A stretch of 64,000 nucleotides of DNA from Lutjanus erythropterus (GCA_020091685.1 CM034595.1:43608351-43672350), one strand, 5' to 3'; positions 1-12,790 are shown, counted from the stretch's first letter. Made by a program: numbers and translations. The notes: generated from the sequence alone by a model not told the origin.

Positions 1-1237
1 TCAGCTCAATAATTAGCAACATCCTGATGAGGGTAAGTGGAGAGTGACAGACCCTGAGCAGCATGAATGACTGCTGGATAATGATTTAATTAGTGAGTAT
101 ACCGACCAAGAACACAAGCAACAACCCTTGGGCAACATCTTAATTTATCAACCAGATGTATCCTTTTGTTTGCCCCCTGTTCAGGCAGAGACTTGCCCCA
201 TCCCATTGGCCGACCGAGGACAGTCCTGGAAGGAGGCTATAAAGCTGCCATTTTGGCAGGATGGATGGGGATCGGTCACCAGGCTCGGACTGGTGACCCA
301 CCAGAGGCCCGACGGTAATTACAGTAAATTGATGCTGGATGGTTTCTATGTCAAGGTTTCACATCAGCCTTGAAACATGGGTAAGGGATCAGGAACACGC
401 ATGGAAACACACAAATATTAAATGCCATGCTCACAGACTTGGAACAAAAAGTAAGGTGAAATATGAGGCTCAGCGCGTGTCGTAAGAAAAGATTCTGAGA
501 ATATAAGCTCACTTCCAGACCAGTCATGTGGTCCAAGGTACAGTCAAATGGTTTGGACAGACGCCAAGCACGAGATCAACCTGTCAAGTCACTGTCCTCT
601 GTCTGTTATGTGTGATATCTCAACTCTCAGTATTTTTTTTAGTTCATCCTGTGTATTTTGTCTCATGTACATGAGACCAGATCACTAACAACGAGACCGA
701 CAAAGAACAAAACTACTTAACGGGTCTTTATTTTCCCCAGCTACAGCATTAATACTGTAATTCTGAGGGTTTTACAAAAAAAAAATCATGACAGCAGCAA
801 GATAAAAAAAACATTTTCCCTTTTCCTGAACTTTCCCTGCACTTTCCTTCACTCAATATCAACTTCAATCCAAGTACAGGAATACTAGTAAACAGTAGTG
901 TAGGTCAGTACCACAGTATAGGAACATTTACAGTAGACAGACTCCACCTCAATACCTGCTGTTAACAACTCTGATGAACCTCAATTTTACAGTGTATACT
1001 AAGACTTAACTTGACTCTGCTAGACAACTAAGCACCACTATACAGTACTAGACAGTAGACTCTGTACCCCTTCACCTGGCTACATTCAGTGTTTCAACAT
1101 ACCTGAGACATCATAGAAAATATATGGATGATTAAACCACCAATCCGAGCAAATTAATGTAAATTCCTGTTTGTAGAAGAAAAGAATTTTGATTGTAAGA
1201 GATTATAAAAGCCAAAACATTCTGAACCAATGGTCCA
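1..1237. other. No gene seen; part resembles conserved non-coding DNA
   Basis: No credible exon. The segment about 125-370 is repeat-free and more GC-rich than its surroundings, with CTATAAAG and an inverted CTGCCATTTTGGCAG, so it may be regulatory. Its 81-codon open frame matches nothing I know. From 600 to 1237 is AT-rich sequence without recognisable content. Confidence 0.35.
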
Positions 1238-1245
1238 CTTTTGAT

Positions 1246-2091
1246 TTGGGATGTCACAAGAACAGATACCTCAGTATCCCAGAGATGCAATTTTTCTGGT
1301 CATGACAGGGAAAGCATAAATGCTTACAAGTGCTGTAGTCTGCTGTTAAACGCTAGAGGAAGAAGGAGAATGCTTAGCGAAAGCAACATGTGCAGCTGCA
1401 GCAACAGCGCCGCTTCAACTCGTCCAAAAGTCTCCCCAGTTAACCCACAGAATTGGCAGGTTCGGAACGACTTTTAAAAATACCAAGGGTTATGGCGGGC
1501 AGGTCAAGTGACAATGCAGCACTCGGAGAAAGAATTCATGACTTCAAGAAAGACTACGTGCAATAGTTGACCTCCCACTTTCCTGTCCCCCCCTCTGTCT
1601 CCCTCCCAGTCAAGGCTGCAGTGGTGTACACAGCAGTGCATCCAGTGCGCTCTGTCAGCTCAGCTGATCAGCGCTCACAACACGACAAAATAGGTTAAAT
1701 CTTGAAACTCTGGACTCTGGACAATGTGCAGCTGAACACCACCAGGCTAAAAAAAATACAGTATAGACCTACAGATGTGTACTACTATTCTGTTAAGATA
1801 TAAAAGGCAAAAGAGAATGAAAGAAAAAAAAAAGCAACTTAATATTTGAACAGAAATCACTTTTGCAGTATTTGGCATGCTCTCCTGACAGTGATTTGAG
1901 GCAGGCGCAGTAAATCTCCCCCTCACTCTTTTGTCCTAGAAGCTCAGAGTTTTTACGACAGGTGGCAAAGAAAAACAACAATGGCTGAACTTCATTCTTT
2001 TTTTTTCGTGGTATCAAACTAAGTTTTGAGAATCATGGAAATTCACTAGTACTGCTACTGATACTAAACGTCTGGTACCGTGACATCCATA
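1246..2091 (+). mobile_element. Non-autonomous hAT-like DNA transposon
   Basis: Ends are TTGGGATGTCAC and GTGACATCCATA, inverted over about 12 bases. Flanking octamers CTTTTGAT (1238-1245) and CTTTTGGT (2092-2099) match at 7 of 8 positions, the 8-bp target duplication of hAT elements. The interior (846 bases in total) has no transposase-like reading frame, so this is a deletion derivative. Confidence 0.75.
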
Positions 2092-2099
2092 CTTTTGGT

Positions 2100-4317
2100 C
2101 GACAGCTTTTCAAGAATAATGCATCTTATTGTTTGGCCTGTACTGTGTGCATCTTCATAGTTAATGGAACGGACTGCAGTTGTATAGCGCCGTTCTAAGA
2201 CTAAAGGAGACTGAGCATTAGCTGTTAGAGCTACTCGGCCGGAGAACAACCTGCATGAAGAACTCTGGCTTGCTACATCTAGATCTTAATCACTTTGGAA
2301 TATTTATTTTTAGCAAAAGTCTTTTTCAGAAATTTCTATTAATCCTAATACTAAACCATTGAGTTACACTGTACACTGTTTTATTGTTCTCAGATTTTAT
2401 CATTGCTATTTTATGCATGTTTTTTTTCCATTGCTTTGAGTTTCATATGCTTGCCTATTTATTCAGTCATTACTATTATTATTCTTACCACTCAAACTGC
2501 TTTAATCTACATGTCAGCATTTACCAACACACACACACAGTCATACACTAATGCAATATCCTGACTAGTGTAGGCATCAGCTGATGCAGATTATATCAAA
2601 ATGCCAGATAATCATCTGATTAATCTATAATCTAATCTATAGTCTATAACTAGATGAAAGTGATACAGAGATGTTACTTGGTCCGACCAACATTTCAAAA
2701 TTTCCATTGTGACTTTTGCATAAAAGTGACCAGGGTGCTTTATCAGACATGAGACTGACATGATAAAGTGCCATCAGATGAAAGAGGATTTACTCACCCA
2801 GGAAGTGAATGAAGAAGAAATTATGCTCTACATGATGATGAAATTATTTACCCAGGGCAGGAGCTCACTATTGTAAACATATCCTAGGCTTTATTAATCA
2901 AGAAGACAAAATCACTCGGTCGATCTTTGAATAAAAAATTGAAATCCGGCAGGTTGCATGCAGTGCAAGAAAAAAAATGCTTTGAAATGATAATAAATCT
3001 TATGTTGCTTACTTTTTCATGTTTTAACTTTTATTTATTCAAGTAACAGAAGAAATATTTGCTTAAACAACCATAAGAAAACCTTTGCTTCTAACTCTGC
3101 TTCCCCATTTATTGATTTTCAGAAAAATTATGGAGCTGCAACATGTCTTATCTGTCCTGGTGTCACGTTTTCATGTTTACCCTGTGCATATTAACCTCTG
3201 GCGGCATCAGCCCAAACTGTGGCAGTGACCTGCGTGACCCAGTCGGCCTCTGCGGGTCAGAACAGAACAGGCCGAGTCCCTGAGCCTCAGCCAGACGGAT
3301 CAATGACAGGCTCAGGCCATCATTGATCAGGGGAAGAAGATAACATCATCACTCAAGCAGCAGCTATAGATGATTTGTGTTAAGGCTGGAAATAAGATGG
3401 CATCTGCGCCCAACACCTATATGTCTTCATAATGCTTAAATGTGCAGTAAGTAAGACTTTTAATACCCTAATTGATACCAAGATGTGTGCCAGGGGTTTG
3501 TAAGGTTGTCGATCAATACTGGTGACTCAGTGGCTGCGAAAACCTTCTTTCTCTACTGCGAACAAAACCTCCTCACCCTCACCTACATGTACTATTTCAT
3601 CCCAGTCTCCTGAATTTTTCTCAAAAGAGCACGCTGTCTTTAAAAGCAAATCCATTTCTCCACCACAAAAGAGGAGTGTGGGGTAAACAGCACAACACAG
3701 CCAGCTGACACTAAAATATTGTGGTGTGAGGACTGAGCTGATGGATGATCAACTGAATCTGTCCTTCACTTATTTGCAGCTCATTCTGTAGATGGACAAG
3801 TTTTCCACATGGCCACATTATTTTAAGTTTCTTATTTTACAGCAACAAAAATCTGCTGTATTCCTGCAAAATTACTAATAATCATTTGGGGATGAAGAAC
3901 TAATGTTTGCATTTGATCTCTTTTCATTAGGTTACAAAACATTTGGTCATATGTCTCCTTGATCATATTCTTCATATATTTTTTACAATCTATTTAATTA
4001 AAATTTTGTTATCCTTATTTTCTGCATTGTAATTTTGTTATTTTTAGTCCATTCTGTACATACAACCTGATATTTTCTTTAATTCTTTCCAGTTAAAGCT
4101 TTTTTTTGGTGAGTATTTCCTTATCTTTTTATCTTTAAATATAAATCTGATGTGACTGTACAGATTAAAACTACAGAAATTGTTTTTGGGGCCAAGGAAG
4201 AACGATTAAAAGTCAGAGCTCGACTTTAATCAACAAGTCTTCAGCCGATTCAACTACTGTGACAATGTTTTTACAGGTCAAAAAAAAAAAGAAGAAGAAG
4301 AAAGGAAAGATCGATCA
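2100..4317. other. No gene seen; conserved-element-like block near 3170-3400
   Basis: Mostly AT-rich. The block 3170-3400 stands out by higher GC, absence of repeats, and the inverted repeat at 3298-3328. A (CA)n remnant is at 2528-2540. Confidence 0.35.
3298..3328. repeat. Perfect 9-bp inverted repeat
   Basis: GATCAATGA and TCATTGATC flank a 13-base spacer within a repeat-free, GC-richer block. It may be a dimeric factor site or hairpin; no function is shown. Confidence 0.6.
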
Positions 4318-4658
4318 GACGGCTGCAGCTGATTCAGAACACTGCTGCTCGTGTCCTCACTAAGACCAAAAAAAGAGAATCACTCAAGAATTGACAAAGA
4401 ATTGATTTTAAAGTACTGCTGTTGGTTTACAAAGCGTTGAATGGTTTAGGCCCAAAATACATTTCTGATCTCGTGCTACGTTACGAACCCTCCAGGCCTC
4501 TCAGGTCCTCTGGGACTGGTCATCTCTTTGTCACCAAAGTAAAAACTAAACATGGAGAGGCAGTGGTCGGTTCTTATGCACCACATACCTGGAACAGGCT
4601 TCTTCTGTTTACTCAACTTTCTGCTAACTCAACCAGTCAGGTATTACTTACTTTTTAA
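4318..4658 (+). mobile_element. LINE 3' fragment (L2/Rex1-type reverse transcriptase C-terminus)
   Basis: Translation gives RLQLIQNTAARVLTKTKK, then after a gap and frame change FKVLLLVYKALNGLGPKY, continuing through LRYEPSRPLRSSGTG to VVGSYAPHTWN. These are hallmark C-terminal motifs of teleost L2/Rex1/CR1-type LINE proteins. The usual LHWLPV stretch between the two parts is missing and the frame changes across the gap, so it is a dead, 5'-truncated copy. Confidence 0.8.
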
Positions 4659-5141
4659 CAGTTGATGTTTAATGCATTATCAGTTGCAGGTGTCTTATTT
4701 GAAAGAGGTTTCCGTTTCTCAAAATCTCCGGTCTGAATGACACCAAACTCATGCACTGTTCTGCTCAGTGGCCATATGTCATGGCCCGTTTGCAACCAGA
4801 CAGCCTTAATGGCTACAGAAATGTAGATTAAAGGTTTGGATATTAATTCAAACTGTACTCAGTTCTCAATTAACTAAGTACAATAGTAGTAGTAGTAGTA
4901 AAATTATCAACTTAAAAAAATACTCAGAAAAAAAAAAGTACCCACCCCCCCAAAACCTAATTACAGTAATTGAGTAGTTCTAATTAGCTACTTCTACCCC
5001 TTAATAAAACTAATATGACCTGACTTTAAATGATCTTACTGGTGAATTTACATTTTGGTTTCTAATGGTTGAATATTCATGATTTGTTTGTTGCTGTTTG
5101 TAAATGCATCATTTGAAGTTGACCCCTCATCTGGTCCACCA

Positions 5142-5147
<6 letters not shown>

Positions 5148-5175
<28 letters not shown>
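5148..5175 (+). repeat. (GA)n microsatellite
   Basis: About fourteen GA units without interruption. Confidence 0.85.
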
Positions 5176-5176
<1 letters not shown>

Positions 5177-5378
5177 AGCTATGGTCGAGAGAGGCTGAGA
5201 GTGAATGGTGTGAGGGAGCAGTGTTACGAGAACAAAGCAGTAAATCAGAGAAAACATAATTATCTGATTATTTCACAGCGATTATGTTCTAAAGCGTGAA
5301 TAAACACGCCCACATCTCTGCACAACACCAGGCTTTGTGTGAATACAGCCAGAGCGAACCTCAGTCTGCTCTGCCTCT

Positions 5379-5402
5379 GTGTGTGTGTGTGTGTGTGTGT
5401 GT
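5379..5402 (+). repeat. (TG)n microsatellite
   Basis: Twelve uninterrupted TG units, about 200 bases from the (GA)n tract. Confidence 0.85.
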
Positions 5403-6524
5403 CTTTGCAGCTCTCAGACAGATAGCAGAGGAGAGAGTCGGAAACTGCAATGTAACCGATGATTGCCACATTTTCCTGACCTCACACCCTGCGGGGCTAC
5501 ACACCAATGCTCATAGACTGACACCCAGAAATGTCCCAAACACAGAAAAAAATATAAGAAAATAAGAAAATACAGGCTGAGGGCAGGGTTTCTGCAGATA
5601 CAGATACCACCACACACTTCTAGCATGTCATAAGTGGTGATTGAGAAGGATTATGTTCATGTTTTAAACAAAAATTCTGCAGATTTACCTAAAAAAAAAC
5701 TTAGCAAAAACACAGCATATGCTTTTCATTTTTGTTGACCATTTTCAAATGAATGCTCTACACCTGCTGTTTCAAAAGACTGACATTGTAACCGCCCTTC
5801 CAAAAATATTATTCTATTACCATCTTTTCTATATCTTCCTTTAAGAATGTCTGTATGGACGTGCGGGCTCCTTTCTCATCGTTATCAGATGGTTTATATG
5901 ATAACTCAACATCCATGAGTGGCATATGTAAGTGGTGCAAATTGTGTGCCATCATTAGTCAGCACTTCTTTAGAAAACACACAGAGGCTGCAGTGAGTCA
6001 CGTTGAACTATTCATCATATTTCCTCCCCTTCTGGTTTAGTTCCATTAGTCTGAGGCTGTGTTTTTAATTTTCTCTATTTTAATACCTTAATCATCCTAT
6101 TAACTGCTGATATTCTGTCACTGTCCTTCAAAGAAAAATGACGAATGACACGTTTACATTCAAGTCACAAAGCCGTGTGGCAGCTGTGGTAATTAAAACT
6201 CAGCCACAAATCATTTGACGGTCATCAAAATGTTGGACTTTGACATGGGAGTCAGCGGTTCACTCCCCGTTTCCTTCTACGTTGGTTTCTTTTAACCATG
6301 ACCACAACCACTTCCTGACATTAATCACATTGTTATCATTGTAACCATGACGACAAAGGTCTCCTCACTTTAATGAAGTGTAATTTTGAGCCAAACCACA
6401 CCATTTCTTGTGCCTAAACCTAACCAAACCTTAGAGATCTAAGATCAGAGGAGTTTTACTTTTGCAGAAATGATTTGTAACTGTGTTGAACAGCAGTAAC
6501 AAATGACATCATGGTAGTACATCA

Positions 6525-7690
6525 TATATAGTACACAAAATATGAGTAGTTAGTAAGGAATGAGTGATCTAATAATTAGTGAATTGTTAATAAGTGGCTC
6601 CTGAATACATCTGATTCAGGGACTACAGGTACTACAAAGGACCGAAAAAGGTTTGCGAATGAATCATCAGGAAAAAAAACTATAAGATTGTTTATTTCCC
6701 CTACATAAATCATATTCATTTAACTTTGTTTCACTCTGTATTTCTCTCCTGGTCATCCATGTCCGTCCTGCAGTCGCTCTGTCTCGCCTCTAAATTGGCA
6801 ACCACTGGCTTATTTGATGTAGAGTTGTATGAGGTACTTATCAGTAGTCACACTTGCTTCATGTCACCGTCTTCTACTGAAAATGGCCTGATGCTTTGAG
6901 CCTGAACATACCATCAGTGTATTAGCTACAGCAGATGACAGTTGGCACGCCCCCCGGTTTGGAAAAGCAGAGAGGAGTACCAGTACAGAGGCTAAGCAAT
7001 GAACTGCTGTGGATAGAGTCTGCAACAAAAGGTATTTTGGCCACTTAAAAAAGGTCCACCTAACACAGGAGTTGCTGATCAGCCACTGCCTTGATCTGTT
7101 TGTTTGTGTTGTTGTGTCACTTCAGTGAATCTGGATTACCCTTTTAAAACAAAGTCACACAATAACACAGTAAAACTTACGGATCAAGGCAATTCCCGTC
7201 TCCTGCCAGCTAAAATGACTGATTTCGCTTCTGGAGTTTGGTTAGCTTCCGTGCTGACACTCATCTCTGCTTCCAAACTGGGGGGTGTGCCGATCGCCAT
7301 CTATTGTAGATAATTAACTGACCATCAATAAGTACCTCATACATCCCTCTTCAAATGATTCAAACTATCCCTTTAATGAATCATTAGGTAATCATTAGTT
7401 CATAAGTATCTGTGAATTGAAATAACAACTTTCTTCAGTTGTTCCTGATTGATTCATTACTAATCACTTAATCATTAGTTACTCTTTTTGTGCCCCTCAG
7501 GTAAAGTGATACTTTCTAAGTGTTCCCTCATTACCTCAGGATTACTTACCTTCTTGGTCTCCTTATAGTCCTTGAATCAGGGGTATTCAGGAAACACTCA
7601 TTAACGATTCATTAGTTATTAGGTCATTCCTCACTTGTTCCTTAGTAACTGCTGACAGTTCTGTGAACTGCAGTACAAGGTGTTACCACC
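6525..7690 (+). mobile_element. Foldback element carrying an inserted TTAA-family element
   Basis: The left arm (about 6540-6650: GTTAGTAAGGAATGAGTG, TAATTAGTGAATTGTTAATA, CTGATTCAGGGACTA) is the inverse of the right arm (about 7560-7690). Between them, at 6806-7376, sits a copy of the TTAA-flanked family described separately. No coding capacity. Confidence 0.55.
6806..7376 (+). mobile_element. TTAA inverted-repeat element (Kolobok-like family), copy 1
   Basis: Left: TTGTATGAGGTACTTATCAG and GATGACAGTTGGCACGCCCC. Right: the inverse (AATAAGTACCTCATACA, then CAAACTATCCCTTTAA). About 570 bases and non-coding. Copies at 31879 and 43220 share the internal block with the AGAGGAGTACCAGTACAGAG motif. 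Confidence 0.65.
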
Positions 7691-7946
7691 ATCATCCTCT
7701 ATGTGCATTTCTGAAGGATGGTTACAAACACGGTCACCTTTTTTAGATATATTTTAGCACTATAAGGAAAGTTGTAAGGATCTTGCTTGTAAAAATTTAA
7801 ATCTGCATCGGCCTACAATTCTTGACGTGCAGAAATCACCAAACATAGAGAGCAAACTAAGAACATTAGATGATGAATTATACGGGTAAGTTACTGTAGT
7901 CAGTGCATGTTGAGCTCCTCGTCAGCCAGAACTGAACAAACCAGGG

Positions 7947-8697
7947 GTGGAGGTAAGTAATTACAAATACTCACATTACTGTTGTTAAATAGTTTTTTGT
8001 ATACTTGAACTTTGAGAGTAGATTTTCAAATCTGTACTTCTACTCATAGTTAAGTATTTATTACACTATGTAATCCACTTAATTACATTTACAAACAGTT
8101 GAATACTGAGTACAGTTTGAATTAATATCTAAGCCTTTCATTTGCATTTTAGTAGCCAATAAGGTGATCAGATAACAAATGGACCAATGAAAACCATGAG
8201 ATACAAACGAAAAACAAAACAAAACACAGCAACACATGTTTGGAGTAGAGATGTTAATGATTAATCATTAATCAGTTAAACGCAGTTAAGACTTTAACCA
8301 ATTAAAAATGTATTACTGGATATTTAATCAATAGTCATGGCAGTAATTGCACCTCATTTTACATTGTTTTGTCTGATGGAGCCATTTGTTGAAATAAGGA
8401 AACTTAAAATGAGAAAGAAATGATCAATCAATTATCAACTATGGGTTAAGGAAAATGTACAAAATTTGCAATCATAGTTTGGAGACCAGTTTGACTGTGA
8501 CCACTGAGCAGAACAGAGACAGAGTTGAACAGAAACCCATTTGATTGAATGGCTGCTATTGACAGTGCATTAAACATCAATGGTTAAAAAGTAACTAATA
8601 CTCTGAGCATTTTTCTTTATACTTTTACCAAAGTAATTTTGTAACACCAGTACTTTTAACTTGAGTAATATTTTAGCATACAGATTTCCACCACTAA
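7947..8697 (+). repeat. Inverted-end repeat (GGTGGAGGTAAGTAATTAC family)
   Basis: Left GGGGTGGAGGTAAGTAATTA with CTGTACTTCTACTCATAGTT; right ACCAGTACTTTTAACTTGAG and TTTCCACCACTA. Fragments with the same AGTACTTTTACTT words lie at 12990-13150, 4860-4990 and 62520-62640. The middle (about 8150-8560) may be a separate insertion. Confidence 0.5.
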
Positions 8698-9024
8698 AAC
8701 CGACAGTACATTCTTGCATATGTGACATGTTGATAGGTGTTTTTTCTGACACTGAAATGCTCTCAAAATGAAAAGATGTTTGGGATGTTGATAAATGTGG
8801 CAGGAAGTATCGCTCTAGTCTCTCATTTTACCGTAGTGTGGGCTTCACTAAAGAGCATTAGGGAGCTGTGAGAAACCAAGAGTATGAGTGAGAATATAAA
8901 GACAGAGCTGTGGGAGAGTAGAAAACATGAGGGGATTGTGATGAAGAGCATTAGGAATAAAAGGAAGGTGCTAGAAAGAGGGAAGGCTGAGGAGGAATGG
9001 AGGATAGTGGTTTGCATGTATGTG

Positions 9025-9107
9025 TGAGTGAAAAAGAAAACAGACAAGAAGAAGAGGGAGGAGAGGAAGAAAGAAAAAACAGAGTCCAAAGAGAAGGGGG
9101 GGGGGGC

Positions 9108-9138
<31 letters not shown>

Positions 9139-9146
9139 AGAGAAGA
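9025..9146 (+). repeat. Long purine-only-biased tract ending in (GA)n
   Basis: Almost all A/G on this strand: GAAGAAGAGGGAGGAGAGG, a run of G near 9096-9106, then (GA)n to 9134. It can adopt H-DNA-type structures. The open frames through it are composition artefacts. Confidence 0.8.
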
Positions 9147-9194
9147 GATGATGATTTGTGGCTCTCTCCAGTGTGCTAGCGTTACAGGAATGGC

Positions 9195-9930
9195 CCTCCA
9201 GGGCAGCATGAAAAGCCTCTTGATTGTTAGGAGTGGTAACTGGAGCCCCCAGCTCCTTGCCCTGATAGATTTATTTACATTTCAGCGCCTGGACCCCACT
9301 CAGAAAAAAATGATACGAGGCAGCTGGGGCATCAATATTTTGTAGTAGTGATGATCCTGCTTTGCCCAACCCCCCCACCCCCACCCACCAGCTCTTTTGT
9401 TTCATGACGATGACTTAATGCTGCTGGTGATGCTGCATGTTGCACTGGTCACTTATTGGCTGCGAGGGCTGAAAGTGGTTTACAGGCCATTATATCCATA
9501 GTCTACATTTGGATACCTAATATAGAACAATGCCTCTGGAGATGATGGTTGAGCAGGAGTCTGAGAGACTTTTTGTCTTTAATTAACTTAATCAATGACC
9601 ATTTCATGAACATGATTATGAGGCATTATCATACATGATTGAGTACAATACAGCACTTCTCAGTTGTTGTAGCAGCACTATGATTACTTTCAAGTCATTT
9701 CAAATGGCCCGGCTGTCACTTCATTTTGAAAGGCTTAAAGATATTTGTGCAGAGCCCCTGCTGTGCCAAATATTAGACCAAATGTGCAATCTAAAATTAT
9801 AAATGGCCCTCAAGGTTTTAATTTCTGCCTACTATGTAATTACTACAAATCAGCCAGTGAATGCCACCAGCCTCCAGACTGCATCTCTGCATAGTGTTAA
9901 CTTACTAATTTTTTTTTTTTTTTTCCGCAG
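9195..9930. other. Conserved-non-coding-element-like block
   Basis: Repeat-free, with balanced composition and many homeodomain-like words (TTGATTGT, AATTAACTTAATCAATGACC, CATGATTATGAGGC, ATTATAAATGGCC). No splice-bounded open frame. This texture is typical of vertebrate developmental enhancers, but conservation cannot be seen from one sequence. Confidence 0.35.
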
Positions 9931-9952
9931 ATCAGCCAACAAAAAACGTTTT

Positions 9953-10891
9953 GATCGCACTTTATTTTACAGTATAATAATAAGACGTAACAAGCTGCAC
10001 TTTCTATCAAATTAGAAATAATATGCTCTTTATTAGATAGTATTAGGCTCTCGTTAGACTCTTTTTAGTCTTTATTAAAGGGTAATTTGGGACACAATAC
10101 AACACAACTGTACTGTAAACTAAAGTAAAATCACACGCCGTCCTTGGCTGGTCCCATATGATTGACCCTCGGCCTCCTGTGATGAAGCAACTGTCCAATC
10201 ATAGATCATCATCTTAGCAACTGTAACTAGGGCGCCACAGGCCTGTCAAGTTATGCTTTTCTCTACAGCCTCAGCTTGGAGATGTGCACAAGCTGCAAAT
10301 TCACCATGATACATACACTGCGTATGTTCACTAACTCAAATAAACAAAATAGGAATTTGTCAAGAAATTAAACGTTCTCACACCTAGTTTCCTTTCTAAA
10401 CAGAGAAATACCACCGTACATCCTCTGAATTTAAGTTTCCTTCTTTTACCAAATAACACAAAACGTTTTTATCAGTGCCTTTATCAGTGCACACCACCGT
10501 TATCACTGTAAACTGCATATGTGCAGTGACAGGTGTAGCAACAGTCATTAAGGTGGGGCTTAGGGAAGGGTCAATTGGCATAGTAACCAAGATGCCTTCA
10601 AATGCCTACTACATTAAAGTACTAATTAATATCTGCCTACAGTATTATAATAAGTCTGTGTACTCACCCACTGACAAAATATTTCTCTACCTCCATAATT
10701 TTGGCCTTTACTTGGTAGATCTGGTCACATGTTATTTTTAAATGGGGAAGACTCAGTTTTGTGATTTCACTTTAGATTACAGTATAGTTCTATTTCAATG
10801 TGTCCCTATTCACCCTCTAATTAAGCCTCATATGGTTTTAATAACAGCTTGCTACATCTCATAAGTTGTACTGTAAAATAAAGTGTGACCC
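9953..10891 (+). mobile_element. Inverted-repeat element with CACTTTATTTTACAGTA ends
   Basis: Left GATCGCACTTTATTTTACAG and right CTGTAAAATAAAGTGTGACC are inverted over about 20 bases and span about 940 bases. The interior has no coding sequence of note. Confidence 0.65.
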
Positions 10892-11264
10892 ACATTTTCA
10901 CCATTACAGTCTCCATTGCTGCCTTGCTTAACAGCACCTACAGTAAATCTTAAGTGGGAAGAGATCAATTCTTACTCACTCACATTTTCCAGCCGGTCAG
11001 GGGAAACACTCCACACAAGGTCCAACCTCTCAAACCTCTGGGCTCCTGCCTGGACAGAGGTTAGCAGCAGGCATCGACTGAGCTCACAGCGAGAGAGAAG
11101 CCTGTAGAGTAATGACAGGAAAATACATGTGAGCTTTTGGCTCTTGTTTCTGGAAAAATTCACGCTAGCAGATCTGTTTGGCTGAAGCATTTTGAGCTGA
11201 ATCCTGGTGCTAGCTTGCTAACAACCTCACAGTGCTAAGGGCAATAGTGTCGACCAGGTTCAGC

Positions 11265-11640
11265 ATGTAGTTCAGTATGTTAGCATGCTAAGATTTGCTA
11301 ATTAACATTAAACAAAGCACGGCTGAGGCTGATGGAAATCTAATTAGCTTTGTGAGTCATTAATAAAAATGTTCTGAAAGGAGTTTTGGAAAGATTAACA
11401 CTACCATGATGTCTTTATATACATTATTATAATTCCGCCTATGTGGGACATCACAATCCACACAATTATTGTGGAGAAATTTCACTCAAAAACATGAATA
11501 TCAACCTCATGGTAGCGATAGAGGAAATATCAGAGGATCGCCAACAGTTCATACCAATCCATCTCATAGTTGCTGAGCTATTTCAGTCTTGACCAAAGAG
11601 GGAGATCAACTGACAGACCAGCACAGCTACCCCTGAGGCA
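11265..11640 (+). repeat. Interspersed teleost repeat (TTAGCATGCTAA family)
   Basis: GTTAGCATGCTAAGATTTGC, GGCTGAGGCTGATGGAAAT, AACATGAATATCAACCTCAT, and TTGCTGAGCTATTTCAGTCT with GACCAAAG occur in an order I know from many perch-like fish loci. Non-coding; superfamily uncertain. Confidence 0.5.
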
Positions 11641-11781
11641 AAATCACTGGTGTGTCAAAAAAAATGAGCCGTAGCCATTAAGACTTTTTTGACAGGTTGA
11701 AAATGAACAGCTATTAAAAACCATCTAGTTTCCTATGAATCAACAAAGTCAAAAAAATGTGGGCTGTCTGAACTTCACAAG

Positions 11782-12060
11782 TTAAAGGACAAGTGTGGCA
11801 TCTAGTGGTGAGCTTGCAGATTGCAAACACCAAACCCCATCCTTCTCCTCCCAGTGTGTAAGAGAACCTACAGTGGCCACGAAACTTGCAAAACCATGAA
11901 ATGCTGCATCTAGAGACAGTGTTTGTATGTTCAAGGCTACTGAAGAAACATGGCAGTGCAACACGACAACCTCCATGGAAACAAAGGCAATGAAAACATT
12001 ATTCTTATTTCAGGTGAATCATACAGATAGAGGAATAAAAAAATATATAGTAATCAGCTT
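11782..12060 (+). mobile_element. TTAA-type MITE, copy 1
   Basis: Starts TTAAAGGACAAGTGTGGCAT. It shares GAGAACCTACAGTGGC, GGCTACTGAAGAAACATGG and CTTATTTCAGGTGA with 13158-13471. Right end lost. Confidence 0.6.
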
Positions 12061-12442
12061 CTGGAGAGATTAATTTCACTGTTAGAGAAAAGTATATGAA
12101 GGCAAAACAGGAAGAAAGAGGAGAGTCCAGACTGACCAGCCAGACATCCTGCTGACTTCTGATACCAAACAACTACATGCTTATTTACTGTTTATCAATA
12201 AGAGCAGCTACTAAAGGCTGCATAATGACTTTCATTACCATGAGTTCATTTTATGACACATAGTAACTGCATTCAACTTTGGGTGAGTGTAAACAAATAA
12301 CCACAGAGTGGTTTTAAAGTAGACGTCAAAGTAGGTTCTTACCCTGAAGGACTTTGGAACTTTCTTACATATGATCAGAGGCAGTACTCAACTACTGCCC
12401 TTTAATGCTCCTGTATACTTTCACTCCACAAAATCTATTTTA

Positions 12443-12790
12443 AGGCTGCAACAAACCATTATTTTCATCATCAATTAATCTGACAGTTATTTTCTCAATT
12501 AATCAATTAGTTAGTTGGTCTGTAAAATGTCCAAAAATTGTGAAAATCAATTGATCAGTTACCAAAAGGACGTTATTAAATGTCTCCTTTCGTCCACAAC
12601 TCAAAGATATGCAGTTTACTGTCACTAAAGGACTAAAAAGAAAGAAAATATTCATATTTGAGAAGCTAAAAACAGAAAATTTTTCATAGTTTTTTCTTTG
12701 AAAGAAAAGACTCAAAATGATAAATCAATTATCAAAATGTTTGGCGATTAATTTAATAGTCAGTTAATCGATCAGTCGTTGCAGCTCTAA
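12443..12790 (+). mobile_element. GCTGCAAC inverted-repeat MITE, copy 1
   Basis: Left TAAGGCTGCAACAAACCATT; right CGATCAGTCGTTGCAGCTCTA. The interior has repeated AATTAATC motifs and CAGTTTACTGTCA. Related copies are listed separately. Non-coding. Confidence 0.65.

Noticed and set aside
128-373. 81-codon open frame near the left edge as a gene
   Set aside because: No motif or splice border, and non-standard start; composition fits a non-coding conserved block.
8823-9345. Long overlapping open frames on both strands
   Set aside because: They run through a purine-rich and (GA)n tract, so lack of stops is a composition effect.
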